Source: Papio anubis (taxonomy: Eukaryota > Chordata > Mammalia > Primates > Cercopithecidae). Taken from it: a stretch of DNA of 64,000 nucleotides. Below the pieces are notes generated by a model. That model was given only the letters and a program-made list of their open reading frames with translations. It was not told the origin of the DNA and did not search any database. The DNA lies in the NCBI RefSeq assembly GCF_008728515.1, contig NC_044983.1, positions 131,869,139 to 131,933,138 on the forward strand, in the 5' to 3' direction. This document shows positions 1 to 10,842 of the stretch, piece after piece. A program made the position numbers and the translations under genes. Every line of letters starts with the position of its first letter. Positions within the stretch are counted from its first letter, which is position 1.

Positions 1-93
1 AACCAGGATGATCTCAATCTCCGGACCTCATGATCTGCCCGCCTAGGCCTCCCAAAGTGCTGGGATTACAGGTGTGAGCCACTGCACCCGGCC
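1..93 (-). mobile_element. AluY-like 5' end, cut by window edge
   Basis: This is the reverse complement of the start of an Alu: it runs through 'cctcccaaagtgctggg' and ends in 'cacccggcc'. Only the first ~93 bases of the element lie in the window; the right arm and A-tail are to the left of base 1. The Y-type 'ccaggatgatctcaatctcc' block suggests AluY, but the fragment is too short to be sure. Confidence 0.93.
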
Positions 94-870
94 GACGCCC
101 TCTTCTTAATACCCTCACAGTTCACCAATACGAGGGGGAGCATCTATCTAGGTTTCCCTGGGACACTTTGAGGGAAACTGACAAAACAAAGCACTGTCTT
201 TTTTCTCTTAGAAGTGTCTCCATTTTGATGGTAAATTATACTATTATTTTAGTTACAAACCTTAACTTGCCTTGTGATATCTACTTTATTTAGGATTTTG
301 TTTCTCACTATTACTTAAGCTCCAGAATTAGAGGGATGCTCACTTGTCCTCTATTTTGTATCCCAAAACTAGCAAGGTGGAGGTATGCAGTTGTTAGTTA
401 TTTGTTATTTGTACATAGAACAAGGGCATCTCACTGTATCCTTTCCAGGAAAGATGGTTTCCATCACATCTACGTGAATGGCACCTCGTCTGGTGTGAAG
501 AACATTCCTGATCTACCTATCCTGGCCTCAGTTTGGTGCCTGGCTGGCAACAGGTTCCCAGGGCTTCCACTAACGCCTGCCATGACATCATCTTGCTTCC
601 TTTCCATCGTGTTTAATAGTCTTCCTTCAGATCTGAAGCACCTGCAGCTAGAAAGCTTAGCTGCCTTCGTCACACTGTTATTTTCATCGCCTACCACATG
701 GAGTGTGTTTAATAGATGTATTTGGAATTAAATTACTCAATTAATGTTGAATGAAATGAATGCTAATCAAAGAAAATGAAGCGCATATGTTTTCCAGGTA
801 GATAAGAGACAGAGAGGAAGGGCATTACGAGCAGTAGTGACAGAATGAACTCTTTCCAATTTTTTTTCAA

Positions 871-874
<4 letters not shown>
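94..874. other. Unique AT-rich stretch, no gene seen
   Basis: No recognisable repeat. An open frame of 131 codons runs at 336-731 (+), with an overlapping 75-codon frame on the other strand at 470-697. Neither shows a recognisable domain, signal peptide or flanking splice pair. I treat both as chance frames. Confidence 0.5.
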
Positions 875-909
<35 letters not shown>

Positions 910-1191
910 AGATGGAGTCTCGCACTGTCACCCAGGCTGGAGTGCAGTGGCACGATCTCGGCTCACTGCAAGCTCTGCCTCCCGGGTTCACGCCATTCTC
1001 CTGCCTCAGCCTCCCGAGTAGCTGGGACTACCGGCGCCCGCCACCTCGCCCGGCTAGTTTTTTTGTATTTTTTAGTAGAGACGGGGTTTCACCGTGTTAG
1101 CCAGGATGGTCTCAATCTCCTGACCTCGTGATCCGCCCGTCTGGGCCTCCCAAAGTGCTGGGATTACAGGTTTGAGCCACCGCGCCCGGCC
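875..1191 (-). mobile_element. AluY, Old World monkey-like
   Basis: A full-length Alu in reverse: a T-tract (875-908, the A-tail), then the right and left arms, ending at 'cgcgcccggcc'. It has 'ggctagttttttt' and 'ggtttgagcc', which differ from the usual human AluY and resemble macaque/baboon AluY lineages (from memory). The short flanking 'caaaaaa' is a plausible but weak target-site duplication because the surroundings are A/T-rich. Confidence 0.95.
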
Positions 1192-1799
1192 AAAAAAATA
1201 TTTTTAGACTCTTTAAAGTTTATTAGTTATGAATTATACCAAATTTTCAGTGAATTCACACATGTATTGAGATAATATTGGAGTTGGTTAGAAACCTAGT
1301 ATTTTATCACAGTACTGAAGAATGTTAATTCTTCTCCACATCTGATCACTTGGTAACCTCCCAGAGAATACTTGAGAATAGAAAAACCACAGAGACTCAC
1401 GAAGTAACAACACTTTAGCAGTTCAAATATTTTTCTTCTTCAGGGTTAATCTGATGTCTTAGAGATATATTTAGTCTTTTGCTGGCAAGGTTGGAAAGTG
1501 GCTTCTAGGTCCTCATGTGGAGGTTATTAGACAGACCATAGCCAGCTATTTTCCTACTCTTCAGTAAATAATGTCTGGAAATAATTCCCAACATCCATGT
1601 CACTACTGGAAAAGAAAATCAGAAGATAAGACAGGCCATACATTCATTGGGCAACCATGAAATGTCAGGTCCTGTTTTTGATACCTCACTAATAGATGTA
1701 TTTTTCCCAACAACCCTATGCAGTAAAATTTATTATTCTTAAAATCAAACTGTAATGGCAAAATAAATAGTGGATGAAAATGAAGGACAGTTCATCATT
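1192..1799. other. Unique stretch, no gene seen
   Basis: AT-rich. Bases about 1680-1750 ('caacaaccctatgcagtaa') recall a reverse MIR or L2 fragment, too decayed to call. No open frame of note. Confidence 0.4.
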
Positions 1800-1945
1800 T
1801 GTATGCATGTATGGGTGAGGGAGTGCATGTTTGTGTATGTGTACCCATCAGTGTATGAGTATGGTGTGAGTGTGTGTGTTTGTTAATGTGGGAATGTGAG
1901 TGTCTATGCATGAGTATATGTGTGTGTGTGAGAGAGAGTGTGTGT
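1800..1945. repeat. Degenerate TG-rich tract
   Basis: Imperfect runs of TG with TA and GA interruptions, ending in 'tgtgtgtgtgagagagagtg'. The reverse strand reads as a His/Thr-rich frame (115 codons, 1795-2142), an artefact of the CA repeat. It looks like an old, interrupted (TG)n microsatellite. Confidence 0.85.
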
Positions 1946-2539
1946 AAAATAATTACAATCCTGCTCACATCTTTTCTTTGCAGGCACTTCCTGATTGCAA
2001 AGACAAATATGCTTCTTTGGGTCCATGATGAGGAGGCATCGAGGACTTCTTGCCCCACCCTGGCTCTGTAGCCAAAACCCTGGCTATCTGGATGAGTTCC
2101 TCTGAAAATCAGACAGTCTGCGATGCTCTTCCAGCTACTCAACTTCCTGATTAATCAGAGTGCCTTGATGTGGGACTCCTTGCCCAATCATAGGACCCAT
2201 CCCGGTCCTTCATCATAGAGTGCATGGTGGGGAAGAGGGTACACCTCAGCCTCATCCAGGTCCCACACCCCACTCCTGGTCCTCTTTATTTGAAAAGTTC
2301 ATCTGACTGGGCCTATGGTGAGAGGAGGACAGGGAGCTGAGCTAAATCTCCTGACCATTTGTGGAGATGAGCTAGAGAGTATTAGTTTTCTTTACACTCA
2401 TCCTGTCCTATGAGATCAACAGAGTTCATATTTAAACTTAGGATAATACCCATCAGATGGCTGATTACATGGACTTCGAGTCATCTAAACCTAGAGATAG
2501 ACCAGGTTATACGAAGGACACTAACAAGCTAAAATCTTA
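1946..2539. other. Unique stretch, no gene seen
   Basis: Higher GC than its neighbours around 2030-2360, without a recognisable repeat or a frame longer than about 65 codons. Confidence 0.4.
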
Positions 2540-2894
2540 GGAACTTAAAACACTGAAATTCTCTTTCTTATTCACACTATGTGTGTGTTCACTATAGTCA
2601 ACTGTGACCTGTGTTCCACTCTGTTATTGGGCTTACTCCGGGACTAAGGCTCATGGTGTAGATGCCGTGTTCTGCAAGGTGGTGACAGAGGAAAAGACTG
2701 TGGCAAAGTCCACAATGGATGGTCAAGCCTCTACCTGTCACTTGTGCACACATGGCCTGAGCCAGATCAATTCTCATGACCTAACCAGACTTCAGATTAG
2801 AGGGAAAAAAAATCTTATAGGAAAAGGAAGGAACTGCAATGTGGATCTACAATGGACTCTGCCACTTTTAAGTGTTTATGTCAAAACACTTTCA
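2540..2894. repeat. Probable ancient interspersed repeat, family not named
   Basis: The block with 'caagcctctacctgtcactt' and the end 'ggactctgccact' recalls an old mammalian repeat that is abundant in introns. It is too diverged for me to assign a family. The 108-codon frame at 2604-2930 (+) overlaps it and has no recognisable domain. Confidence 0.3.
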
Positions 2895-3250
2895 GAAGAG
2901 AGGTCCTTGAGTCAGTTTCCTTCACGGTAAAGTGAAAATAACATAATCAGTAGCTACCACATGAGATTCTTGTGATGATAAAATGAAACAATGCATAGAA
3001 ATCATTGAAACAGTGTAAGTATGGAGATAATTGCAGTAACACACTGTGATTGAAAGAACAACTCCTGAAGGTAAGCTGGTTCTAACCTGGGCTCCACCAC
3101 TCCTTGGAATCATAAACTCAGAAAGTCACTTTGCATTTGAGACTCTTCATCTGTAAAATAGTTACTGATTCAATGTGTTTCTGAGATTAAATGAGATTAA
3201 GTATTTAGTGCTATTATGGTTCCTGAAACAAAATAAACACCCAATATATG
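2895..3250 (+). repeat. MIR-type SINE fragments (two pieces)
   Basis: Two decayed pieces of the MIR 3' half. The first (about 2895-3020) has 'gagattcttgtgatgataaa'. The second (about 3075-3250) has 'cttcatctgtaaaatagtta' followed by 'attaaatgagattaag'. Both match the typical core order: transition phrase, 'cctcatctgtaaaatg', then 'gaggattaaatgag'. Confidence 0.6.
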
Positions 3251-3667
3251 TCAACTAGTATTTCTGTTTTTATTTGGATTAAAGAAAGTAAGTTGGATTC
3301 TGCCCCTTGCAGAGCATCTGAAATATAATGTGAATAATAATGCACAGAAGAATAATATTGTGGTTGAAAATGATTTGTGTTTTCAGTTAGAGAAGTGCTT
3401 CTTTGCCGTTTTGAAGTCATGGATCCAGTTGAGAATATGATATAAATTATGGGTCCGTGCACCTTAAATAAAGCATATAAAGTAAGCATTGCATATACTT
3501 TTGGAGTTTCTCACATTTTTCATGACCCTTGTCTAGCCCGTGTTTATCATTTAATCTGCAGGAACAGCATGGTGACCTGTTTTTCTCTCCCCTTTTTGTT
3601 ATTGTCCTTTCTGGTCAATACTGTGGTGTCTGTGATGATCTGGGTGGACCCACTTCATTCTCTGGTT
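3251..3667. other. Unique stretch, no gene seen
   Basis: AT-rich. Overlapping frames of 91-104 codons on both strands have no recognisable domain. Confidence 0.4.
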
Positions 3668-3701
3668 TTTTGTTTGTTTGTTTGTTTTGTTTTTGTTTTT
3701 C
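3668..3701. repeat. (TTTG)n simple repeat
   Basis: Tandem TTTG units interrupted by longer T runs. Confidence 0.85.
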
Positions 3702-4469
3702 CCCTTTGGAAAAAAATAGGTTTAGAGAAGATGCAAACAACTTTGAAAACATACACTAATTAATTAATCAACAGAAAAAGCTTTTTTGTCCTAGAAGCAA
3801 TGTGTTTCTTACAAAAGATATCACATGCAGGACTATTTTTTGCAGAACCATAAAAGTCATGTCCTTGTGTGAGGAAAAACAGACATGATAGATAGCAAAC
3901 ATAACCCTGTGGTTAGATTTCCCTTTAATAGCAAGAAGCAGGGCAGTTCCACCCAGACACAGCTCTTTTCAAAGTGCTATCTTGATTGCAAACCAAGAAA
4001 CCTCTTAGCAGTTTACCAAATGGGACTCTTTCGGATATGTGTTTCCTCATGTTTGTTTGGCACTCCGAAATCTCAGGAAAGATGAGAGAATAGGGAGAGC
4101 ATCTTTGGGATCTGGGATGTCCTTCTTAGTACTGTGTTCAGAACAGAGCAGCACCTGGGGCCTGAAAACATTGTGAAGTTCCTCCTCAGGGTCACCAACA
4201 GCACAACCCAGAGACTGGCAGGGGAGGTTGAAAATGACTGTGGAGGGAGCAGGGAAGTTTTTCTAGAAATTCACAGAACCTGAGAACACATCCAGCCAGC
4301 CATTCTGCCTGGTTAATAACTTCATCAACATTTGGAGAAGGAGGGTGCCTCACAATAGACTCGTCACAAATCAGCACTAGCACTTACTTTTCTATCTCAT
4401 CTCCACCCCAAGGGATCATGTCAGAGCAAGCTGGGTATGATTCCTTGGAATGACACACGGCCAACTTAG
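3702..4469. other. Unique stretch, no gene seen
   Basis: No interspersed repeat recognised. Short frames (66 codons at 3885-4085 +, 63 codons at 4192-4383 -) have no support. Confidence 0.4.
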
Positions 4470-4645
4470 AATTTCGATGCTACTTCTTACAAGTTGTGTG
4501 AGTTGACTATGTTATTTGTTCTCTCTGAGCATCACTTCCTTTTCATGTAAATGAGCATTGGAAGTGTAAAGATTTTGAGGGATAAAAATAATGTATTAAC
4601 AAAGAGGATATAGTAGATGTTCAGTAAGTGTGAGCTGTTTCCGTT
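4470..4645 (+). repeat. MIR-type SINE fragment
   Basis: The order of blocks fits MIR: 'caagttgtgtgagttgac' (the 'agctgtgtgaccttgg' region), 'catcacttccttttcatgta' (the 'cctcagtttcctcatctgta' region), then a decayed 3' end. Confidence 0.55.
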
Positions 4646-4691
4646 ACTGCTGCCTAAATTGAGGTAGAAACCTATAGGTTTATCTCCTTTC

Positions 4692-4998
4692 TTTTTTTTT
4701 TTTTTTTTTTTTTTTTTGAGACGGAGTCTCGCTCTGTCGCCCAGGCTGGAGTGCAGTGGCCGGATCTCAGCTCACTGCAAGCTCCGCCTCCCGGGTTCAC
4801 GCCATTCTCCGGCCTCAGCCTCCCGAGTAGCTGGGACTACAGGCGCCCGCCACTTCGCCCGGCTAGTTTTTTGTATTTTTTAGTGGAGACGGGGTTTCAC
4901 CGTGTTAGCCAGGATGGTCTCGATCTCCTGACCTCGTGATCCACCCGTCTCGGCCTCCCAAAGTGCTGGGATTACAGGCTTGAGCCACCGCGCCCGGC
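4692..4998 (-). mobile_element. AluY, young, with intact target-site duplications
   Basis: A full-length reverse Alu: T26 tract at 4692-4717, then both arms, ending 'cgcgcccggc'. It is flanked by a perfect 15-bp duplication (4677-4691 and 5000-5014, 'ggtttatctcctttc'). It has high retained CpG content and the 'ggctagttttttg' and 'ggcttgagcc' variants I associate with Old World monkey AluY lineages. The near-consensus body and perfect duplication indicate recent insertion. Confidence 0.97.
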
Positions 4999-5269
4999 TG
5001 GTTTATCTCCTTTCAAAGGACCTCAAAAGCCATCTCACTGAATCTTTCCCACAGCCTGGAAGCATGGTGTCTTTAACTTCTCTTTGCTTTCATAGTACTT
5101 TACACATACTTCTGCTTATTGAACAATTCTCTGTTAAGTCCCCAAAGTGCCAGATACGAGGCATACAGAATGGACCCTGCTCCTAAGTAGCTAGGAATCT
5201 AGAGAAGGAGCCCAGTGAATACCTAATTCCAGAAGTGTGCATCCACACAACTCAGGAAGACCTGCCTTC

Positions 5270-5400
5270 TTACCTTCATTTTTATATGAGGCTCTGAGAC
5301 TCCAAGTAGTTAAGTAGCTTGCCAAATGCCATGCTAGTAGCAAACTGAAGGACTCAGAACTCAAACCCAGGTCTGTGTCAGTGCAGACCCCTTGTACTTT
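5270..5400 (-). repeat. MIR-type SINE fragment
   Basis: Reverse MIR core: 'gaggctctgagactccaagta' and 'gttaagtagcttgcc' correspond to the usual 'gaaactgaggcacagagagg' and 'ttaagtaacttgcc', followed by 'ctcaaacccaggtctgt'. Confidence 0.7.
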
Positions 5401-6118
5401 CTATAACAGTAGCTTTTTCTGCCTGCTGATATAAAGCTACATATTCACAGGTCCTGGGGAGTGGAATGCAGACCTATGTTTTAGAATGGGATGTCATTCC
5501 AATCAACACACATGTACCCCCTCCATCCCTGCAGTGCGTGTTTCCCCATGGTACTCACAGGAGACTGAGACCTAGAGATACAAGCAAAGAATCTGAGGTC
5601 ATGCACACATTCAGCTAAGCAGAGAGATTCCACCCAGTTACTTTAATTTAAGAGACTAAACAATTAGTCATTATGCCTTGATGCTTTGCAAGTAGCATTC
5701 CTTATGCTGGTTAGGTCTCTCACCGAACTCCAACCTCCTTAACAAAAGGGACCGTGTCTTGTTCCTATGCCCTGTGGACGGATGTATGTCTTAATTGGTG
5801 GACAAGGTAAAAGGGGCATAAAAATAAGAAGCAAATAGAGGAGAGAGACAAACAAAAAACACACAGTAATAAAAGTCTGTGATTTTAGTTTGTTTTAGAA
5901 AAGGGTGATGAGCCACAAAACATTCCCAGAAATAAAACCAGAAGGAAATCTGTCCACTGACTGCCTCAGCAACTGTATACGCACATTCGGGTTTATCATG
6001 GTCAAATGAACCAAAAAGACATGGATCAATCATACTTCAACCACACACACTTCATAGATATTCTCCCTTGGCCTGTGCTCAACCAACTGAGATGGTGAAC
6101 ATCTCCTCTGCAGGCCTT
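5401..6118. other. Unique stretch, no gene seen
   Basis: Around 5715-5785 the text 'aagggaccgtgtcttgttcc' recalls a common L2/MIR-linked phrase but is too short to call. An 80-codon reverse frame at 5791-6033 is unsupported. Confidence 0.35.
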
Positions 6119-6135
6119 AAGAAAGAATGTAGTAA

Positions 6136-6429
6136 GTGATCCCATTACGGGGTATATACTCAAAAGATTATAAGTCATGCTGCTATAAAGACACATGCAC
6201 ACATATGTTTACTACAGCACTATTCACAATAGCAAAGACTTGGAACCAACCCAAATGTCCATCAGTGATAGACTGGATTAAGAAAATGTGGCACATACAC
6301 ACCGTGGAATACTATGCAGCCATAAAAAAGGATGAGTTCATGTCCTTTGTAGGGACATGGATGAAGCTGGAAACCATTATTCTGAGCAAACTATTGCAAG
6401 AAAACGAGACATTGCATGTTCTCTCATAG
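6136..6429 (+). pseudogene. L1 ORF2 C-terminal remnant
   Basis: An open frame of 97 codons matches the carboxy-terminal end of the L1 ORF2 protein, with the recognisable stretch 'EYYAAIKKDEFMSFVGTWM'. The endonuclease and reverse transcriptase domains are absent, so it has no function of its own. Confidence 0.9.
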
Positions 6430-6495
6430 GTGGGAATTGAACAATGAGAATACTTGGACACAGGAAGGGGAGCATCACACACTGGGGCCTGTCAT

Positions 6496-6517
6496 GGGGT
6501 GGGGGGAAGGGGGAGGG
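6496..6517 (+). other. G-quadruplex motif in L1 3' UTR
   Basis: Four G-runs (4, 6, 5 and 3 G) are separated by 1-2 base loops. G-rich tracts here are typical of young primate L1 3' UTRs. Confidence 0.8.
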
Positions 6518-6674
6518 ATAGCATTAGGAGAAATACCTAATGTAAATGATGAGTTAACGAGTGCAGCACACCAACATGGCACATGTATACATATGTAACA
6601 AACCTGCACGTTGTGCACATGTACCCTAGAACTTAAAGTATAATTTAAAAAAAAAGAGAAAGAAAGAATGCAGT

Positions 6675-7170
6675 GCTTTACTCAGCCAATTGCCTTTGAG
6701 CAGTACGTCTCTGGATAGTCCCTTCTCCTCCCCATTTCCCAGTTCCCGCAACCTTTAACATCACTTTGTAGAACTTGCTCTCAGTGGCACCCACATCTTC
6801 CTGTTTTTGGATGGGAAATCTCCGTAAGTTTTTGACACCTTTCCTGTGTCTATGCAGTTTCATAGTCAGAAAATATATCATCCTCTGGTCCCTGATTTGA
6901 CCTAAAGAGTGACTCTTAACATTTCATTCATCTGCACCATTCTTTTTTTTTTTTTCTCAAATAAAAATCTGATAAGAAATCTCCATGTGTAAAATATTTA
7001 TAAAAAATACTTTTATTTAAATGAAGAAAAGAAGCCTGAAATCTGTCGCATTCTTTTTTACTCCAACTAAAACTACCCTCCTCCCTCAACCACATCTCAC
7101 CACATACTTTTCCCTTAGAATTTGCATTAAATCTTGCTTTTTTAAGTAGTAGAGTTTGGGAACCACTTAC
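6675..7170. other. Unique stretch, no gene seen
   Basis: It includes a short T run at about 6943-6955. It would be the downstream intron if the candidate exon at 7171-7692 is real. Confidence 0.35.
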
Positions 7171-7692
7171 CGGAATCCAGCAGCTGTCTGAGGTCGACCA
7201 CTTTGCTTTGATTTACTGAGCTCAAGCGTTTGCGGCAGCAGCAACTCAGGTGGCAGGTTCCGGAACAAAACAGTGTAAAATTCATGCATTCTGCACCCTG
7301 GCTGCCCCTCTCTATAATCATGGCCTCCTCTGATCTCTGTCTGTCCTGCACACTTCCCCAGCTTTCATGCCGTATACTGACACTGATTATCGGGGCTCCT
7401 TTGAATGCTTTCGAGGACTGAATAAAGTTTATAAGAGGCATTTCTAGTTTATTTTCTCCAATAGGGGCTGGTGATACACACTGGCAGTTCCACCCTTTGC
7501 TTTTGCCACCGATTTCTGTGAATAGAGTCATGGAGTTGCTAAATGGCCTATTTGAGAGGAGCTTGTGATCAAGAACCATCCGTGGGTGACAGGTGTGGCT
7601 CTGATTCAATGGAGGGTTAGGTGAAATCATATTAAATATCGATGTCAGTCTGCACATGAGTTCAACAGGGTTCTTCTTTTGGGTTTGAGTAG
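7171..7692 (-). other. Candidate exon with open frame between splice-like sites
   Basis: On the minus strand a decent acceptor ('ccttgtactctcccag', exon begins at 7692) and a strong donor ('ccg|gtaagtgg', exon ends at 7171) enclose 522 bases. One frame has no stop between them. It is bounded by an in-frame TGA just before the acceptor and a TAA just after the donor. The first ATG in this frame is at 7657, giving 171 codons before the TAA at 7142. The predicted peptide has no domain I recognise. A short Cys-rich patch ('CSGTCHLSCCCRKR') is the only distinctive stretch. The segment retains more CpG than its AT-rich surroundings and matches no repeat known to me. It could be a lncRNA exon, a lineage-specific coding exon, part of an unrecognised old element, or chance. 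Confidence 0.22.
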
Positions 7693-8420
7693 CTGGGAGA
7701 GTACAAGGCGCTCAGTCCTCCAACGCTTCAGGTCACTAGCCTGGGTCATGCTGAGAGACTCTGAAAGACTTGTCCCCGTTGTTCGTTGGGCAGGAGGGCT
7801 GAAATGTTGAATTTCTAAAATTACTTAATTGATTGATTGATTTGAAGTTTTATGAACAGGAATAAGAGCTATTATATGATATTTTCTTACTGCAAAAAAT
7901 TTGGGGTATGTAAACTAGGACTGATATAGGGATAGTTTGCACTTTAATGGAAAACAGCTGTCAACATGGTATCTGGTCGTGGACTACTCAGAAAAATCAC
8001 AGAGGAAAATGGTGAAATAATTTTAATTCATAAAGTTGCCATTCATCATATAATAGAGCCTGTGAAAAATACCAAAAATAATAATGTGGGCTTATTTTTA
8101 ATATATTATTTCATTTTACATACACTGCCTCCCAAGTGATAAGCATTGTACCTACATCGTAGAGATCAAAAGTTGAAATGTAATTCATATCTTTAAAGAG
8201 TTACAGTTGAATAGGAAAGATAAGGTATAAACCCAAGTAATAGAAGTCTAATAATGTGTAGAGTCATCATTTTAAACAACTCAGAGAGATATTGGGGGTC
8301 ATTTTGTAAATACAGAAGCCAAATCCATCTATACTTGAATGATATTTTCTGGCATCTTTATAGGTCATTTGTAAATTAGTGATGTTGTCAGAAGGCTAAA
8401 TTTCACCTCCTATAGGCATG
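7693..8420. other. Unique stretch, no gene seen
   Basis: AT-rich beyond 7800. It holds the possible acceptor for the candidate exon at its left edge and nothing else recognisable. Confidence 0.35.
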
Positions 8421-8900
8421 CTCTTTCTGTTATTCAACTGTAGTAGCCAGAGTTCTTTTGGTTGCAAGTATCAGAGAGCCAACTGAGCCGAATGTAATCA
8501 GAAATGGGTAAATGTATTAGATCGTGAAACTGAAATGAGTCCCAAATAGCTTCAGGCATGGCTTAATCCAGGTGCATAAGTCATATAATTTGGACATGGT
8601 ATCTTCATTCTTGGGACAGATCTTTCCAAATTTGTGAAAAGGGGAGCCAAAGGAAGGTCTACTATTAATATCCTTCTTATAATCAAGCTTCAGAGAAGAA
8701 GAAAGAGAGTAGTTTGTTTTAGTGCCAACAAAATTTCCAGGGATGTTCGTGATTGCCCCAGCTAAGGCCATGTGGCTAGATGAATTTCATATTCTGACTA
8801 ATTTAAATTATACGCTCATCTCTCATCTGGTTCATGTTAAAAAGTCAACGAATTAAGTCTTATCAGATGGCTGTGGGACAATTCTCAGAAGGAAAAGGAG
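8421..8900. repeat. Probable ancient interspersed repeat, family not named
   Basis: Phrases such as 'ttggttgcaagtatcagaga', 'gcttcaggcatggcttaatc' and 'ccagctaaggccatgtggct' follow the order of a widespread old mammalian repeat that I recognise but cannot name with confidence. An 84-codon reverse frame inside it is incidental. Confidence 0.45.
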
Positions 8901-9064
8901 GTGATCAGACAATAATAAGCCCCTGTCAAACAAACAACTATGAGAACTAGTAAGTAACTCATACAGAAATGTTGACATTAACCATGGAATAACCAGAAAG
9001 AACCTTGAGGTCATTTGCATCACTTTCTTAATTTATAGATGAGTTTGTGCATGAGAAGAGAGGT

Positions 9065-9418
9065 TGTATTAGTCTGTTTTCACACTGCTAAGAAAGAAAT
9101 ACCCAGGACTGGTTAATTTATAAAGGAAAGAGGTTTAATGGACTCACAATTCACATAGCTGTGGAGGACTCACAAGCATGGCAGAAGGTGAATAAGGAGC
9201 AAAGTCACATCTTACATGGCAGCAGCCAAGAGGTTTGTGCAGGGGCACTCCCATTTATAAAACCATCAGATATCATGAGACATATTCAGTACCATGAGAA
9301 CAGTATGGGGGAGAGTGCCCCCATAATTCAATTAGCTCCATCTGGTCCCACACTTAACACATGGGGATTATTACAATTCAGGGTAAGATTTGGATGGAGA
9401 CACAGCCAAGCCATATCA
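9065..9418 (-). mobile_element. Solo THE1/MST-type LTR (MaLR)
   Basis: A complete 354-bp LTR in reverse, starting 'tgtattagtctg' and ending 'agccatatca'. A perfect 5-bp target-site duplication 'gaggt' flanks it (9060-9064 and 9419-9423), as expected for MaLR elements. No internal region is attached, so it arose by LTR-LTR recombination. The 89-codon frame at 9161-9430 is an artefact of the LTR. Confidence 0.95.
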
Positions 9419-9423
9419 GAGGT

Positions 9424-10169
9424 AGACTGACTTGCCAGAGCTTTCAATTATGGTTAGTGGCTAAGTGTTGACCAAAGTCCAGGTCTCCAGAATTGTTTCA
9501 TTATGGCTCACCATTCGTGTGGGCATCATTGTCTTTATTTGTCCAAGGAAAACCATAGGATAGCTGGAATTTAAGGTAACTACCATGTTTAACAAGCAAA
9601 ACTCATTCTTTCTTCCTCAGTATACTTATTTGCTTTCAGTCTGAAGGTTCCACACAACAGGTGTCCAAGCTGAAAAGAGAGGAAAATTGTAAAATTTCCC
9701 TTAAAATTAATCTATTTTTTATCGTTATCTTGAAAAAGCCTCATTTATGCCACTGCTGGGGACTGAAACTAAATTATGTATATGCGTGTGTCTTTAGTCA
9801 CTAGAATCACAAAAGAAAATGATCTACTAACCTTAGAGAAATTCCTCCAGTGAGGAGCAATTATCTTTCTATTTGTTTGATTTCACTTTAGAGGAAAGTG
9901 AAGGTGCTTACAAACTATTAGAGCCAGTGGGAAGTTTCTCATCCTGGAGCTCGACTGTGAGCATTAATTCATTTCACATCTGCTTTTATGAGGACTACCC
10001 TCTGCCTTCTAGTTTCTGGTATCTTTTGCCACTAGTCACAAGGGCTGTCTTTTCTATATGCATTGCTTCTTGGTGTATTATTTATGCCTGTGATTGGCAA
10101 ATCTCAAACCCTAATGCTTCAAACCCTAACTCTGTATTAATGAGTTCTCACATGCTGGCTGCATTTATA
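9424..10169. other. Unique stretch, no gene seen
   Basis: No repeat recognised. A 100-codon frame at 9873-10175 (+) has no domain. A short local duplication of 'caaaccctaa' near 10110-10135 is not a telomere array. Confidence 0.35.
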
Positions 10170-10383
10170 ACTTGACATATATAACTTTATTTAATCTTCC
10201 CAGCAATTCTATGAAGCAGGTTCTATTATTTTATTCCCATGATGTAGATACAAAAATTGACACACTTAGAATTGAATAACTTGTCTAAAATCTCACAGCG
10301 AGTAAGTGACAGAATCAGAATTTAATCCCAGGCAGCAATGTCAGTGTCCATATTCCTATCCACAATGATATGCTTTTCCAAAT
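10170..10383 (-). repeat. MIR-type SINE fragment
   Basis: Reverse MIR: 'tttaatcttcccagcaattc' then 'tatgaagcaggttctattat', 'gaataacttgtctaaaatct' and 'cacagcgagtaagtgacaga'. The order matches the reverse complement of the MIR core and 3' half. Confidence 0.8.
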
Positions 10384-10842
10384 GTTCATACAATTGCATC
10401 TAGCAAATGTAGTTAAGAGTAAGAATCCTTTGCATTTGGACAGCATTTCTCACTGCCCAAAGTTTTCATTATCTGCTGCTTCTGTCAGTGAACAGATTAC
10501 TTGAGGGAGTTGGGCGAATAGCAAAATGGTTAAGAATCCTGGCTCTATCTGTAGTCAGAAATCTCTGTGTTAGAATCTGATTTATAATTTGATTTCTTAG
10601 AGATATTTGTAATAAGTGAACATCTACTTCTGGAAAAGGCTGAGGATTCTAGATAATAATACTTCTAGTAATTATCTTTAGATTGGATGTCCTCAATGCA
10701 ATTTTCCTTCCCTTGTGGGAAAATTCTCACTGGGTGTCATATTGTTGGGAAATTAACTCCTTCCCCAATACCCTAGAAATTATGATTTGGACAAAGAGTC
10801 TAGTGCTAGTGAGTTCAGATGTTCTTTTCTACATTAAAGTGT
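10384..10842. other. Unique stretch, no gene seen
   Basis: AT-rich, with no frame or repeat that I can support. Confidence 0.35.

Larger units (their letters stand above)
6134..6659 (+). mobile_element. 5'-truncated primate L1 3' end
   Basis: This holds the last ~300 bases of L1 ORF2 and the 3' UTR in sense orientation, ending 'acatgtaccctagaac' and an A-rich tail. A 15-bp duplication with one mismatch (6119-6133 and 6660-6674, 'aagaaagaatg' then t or c, then 'agt') shows that it inserted by target-primed reverse transcription in this truncated form. The 3' UTR is close to the L1PA type. It includes the G-rich tract at 6496-6517, which is a known L1PA 3'-UTR feature. Confidence 0.95.

Noticed and set aside
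336..731. 131-codon open frame on the plus strand
   Set aside because: No domain, no repeat of coding character, no convincing splice sites, and an overlapping reverse frame. Frames of this size are expected by chance in 64 kb.
907..1131. Alu-derived frames (also at 4751, 12541, 29284, 37881, 43672, 43913, 46440, 51974 and 60894)
   Set aside because: These are standard translations of Alu sequence (for example 'SLPSSWDYR'), not genes.
1795..2142. His/Thr-rich 115-codon reverse frame
   Set aside because: Produced by reading the (CA)n strand of the TG-rich tract.
10110..10140. Telomere-like 'aaaccctaa' repeats
   Set aside because: Only two copies separated by other bases. No array.
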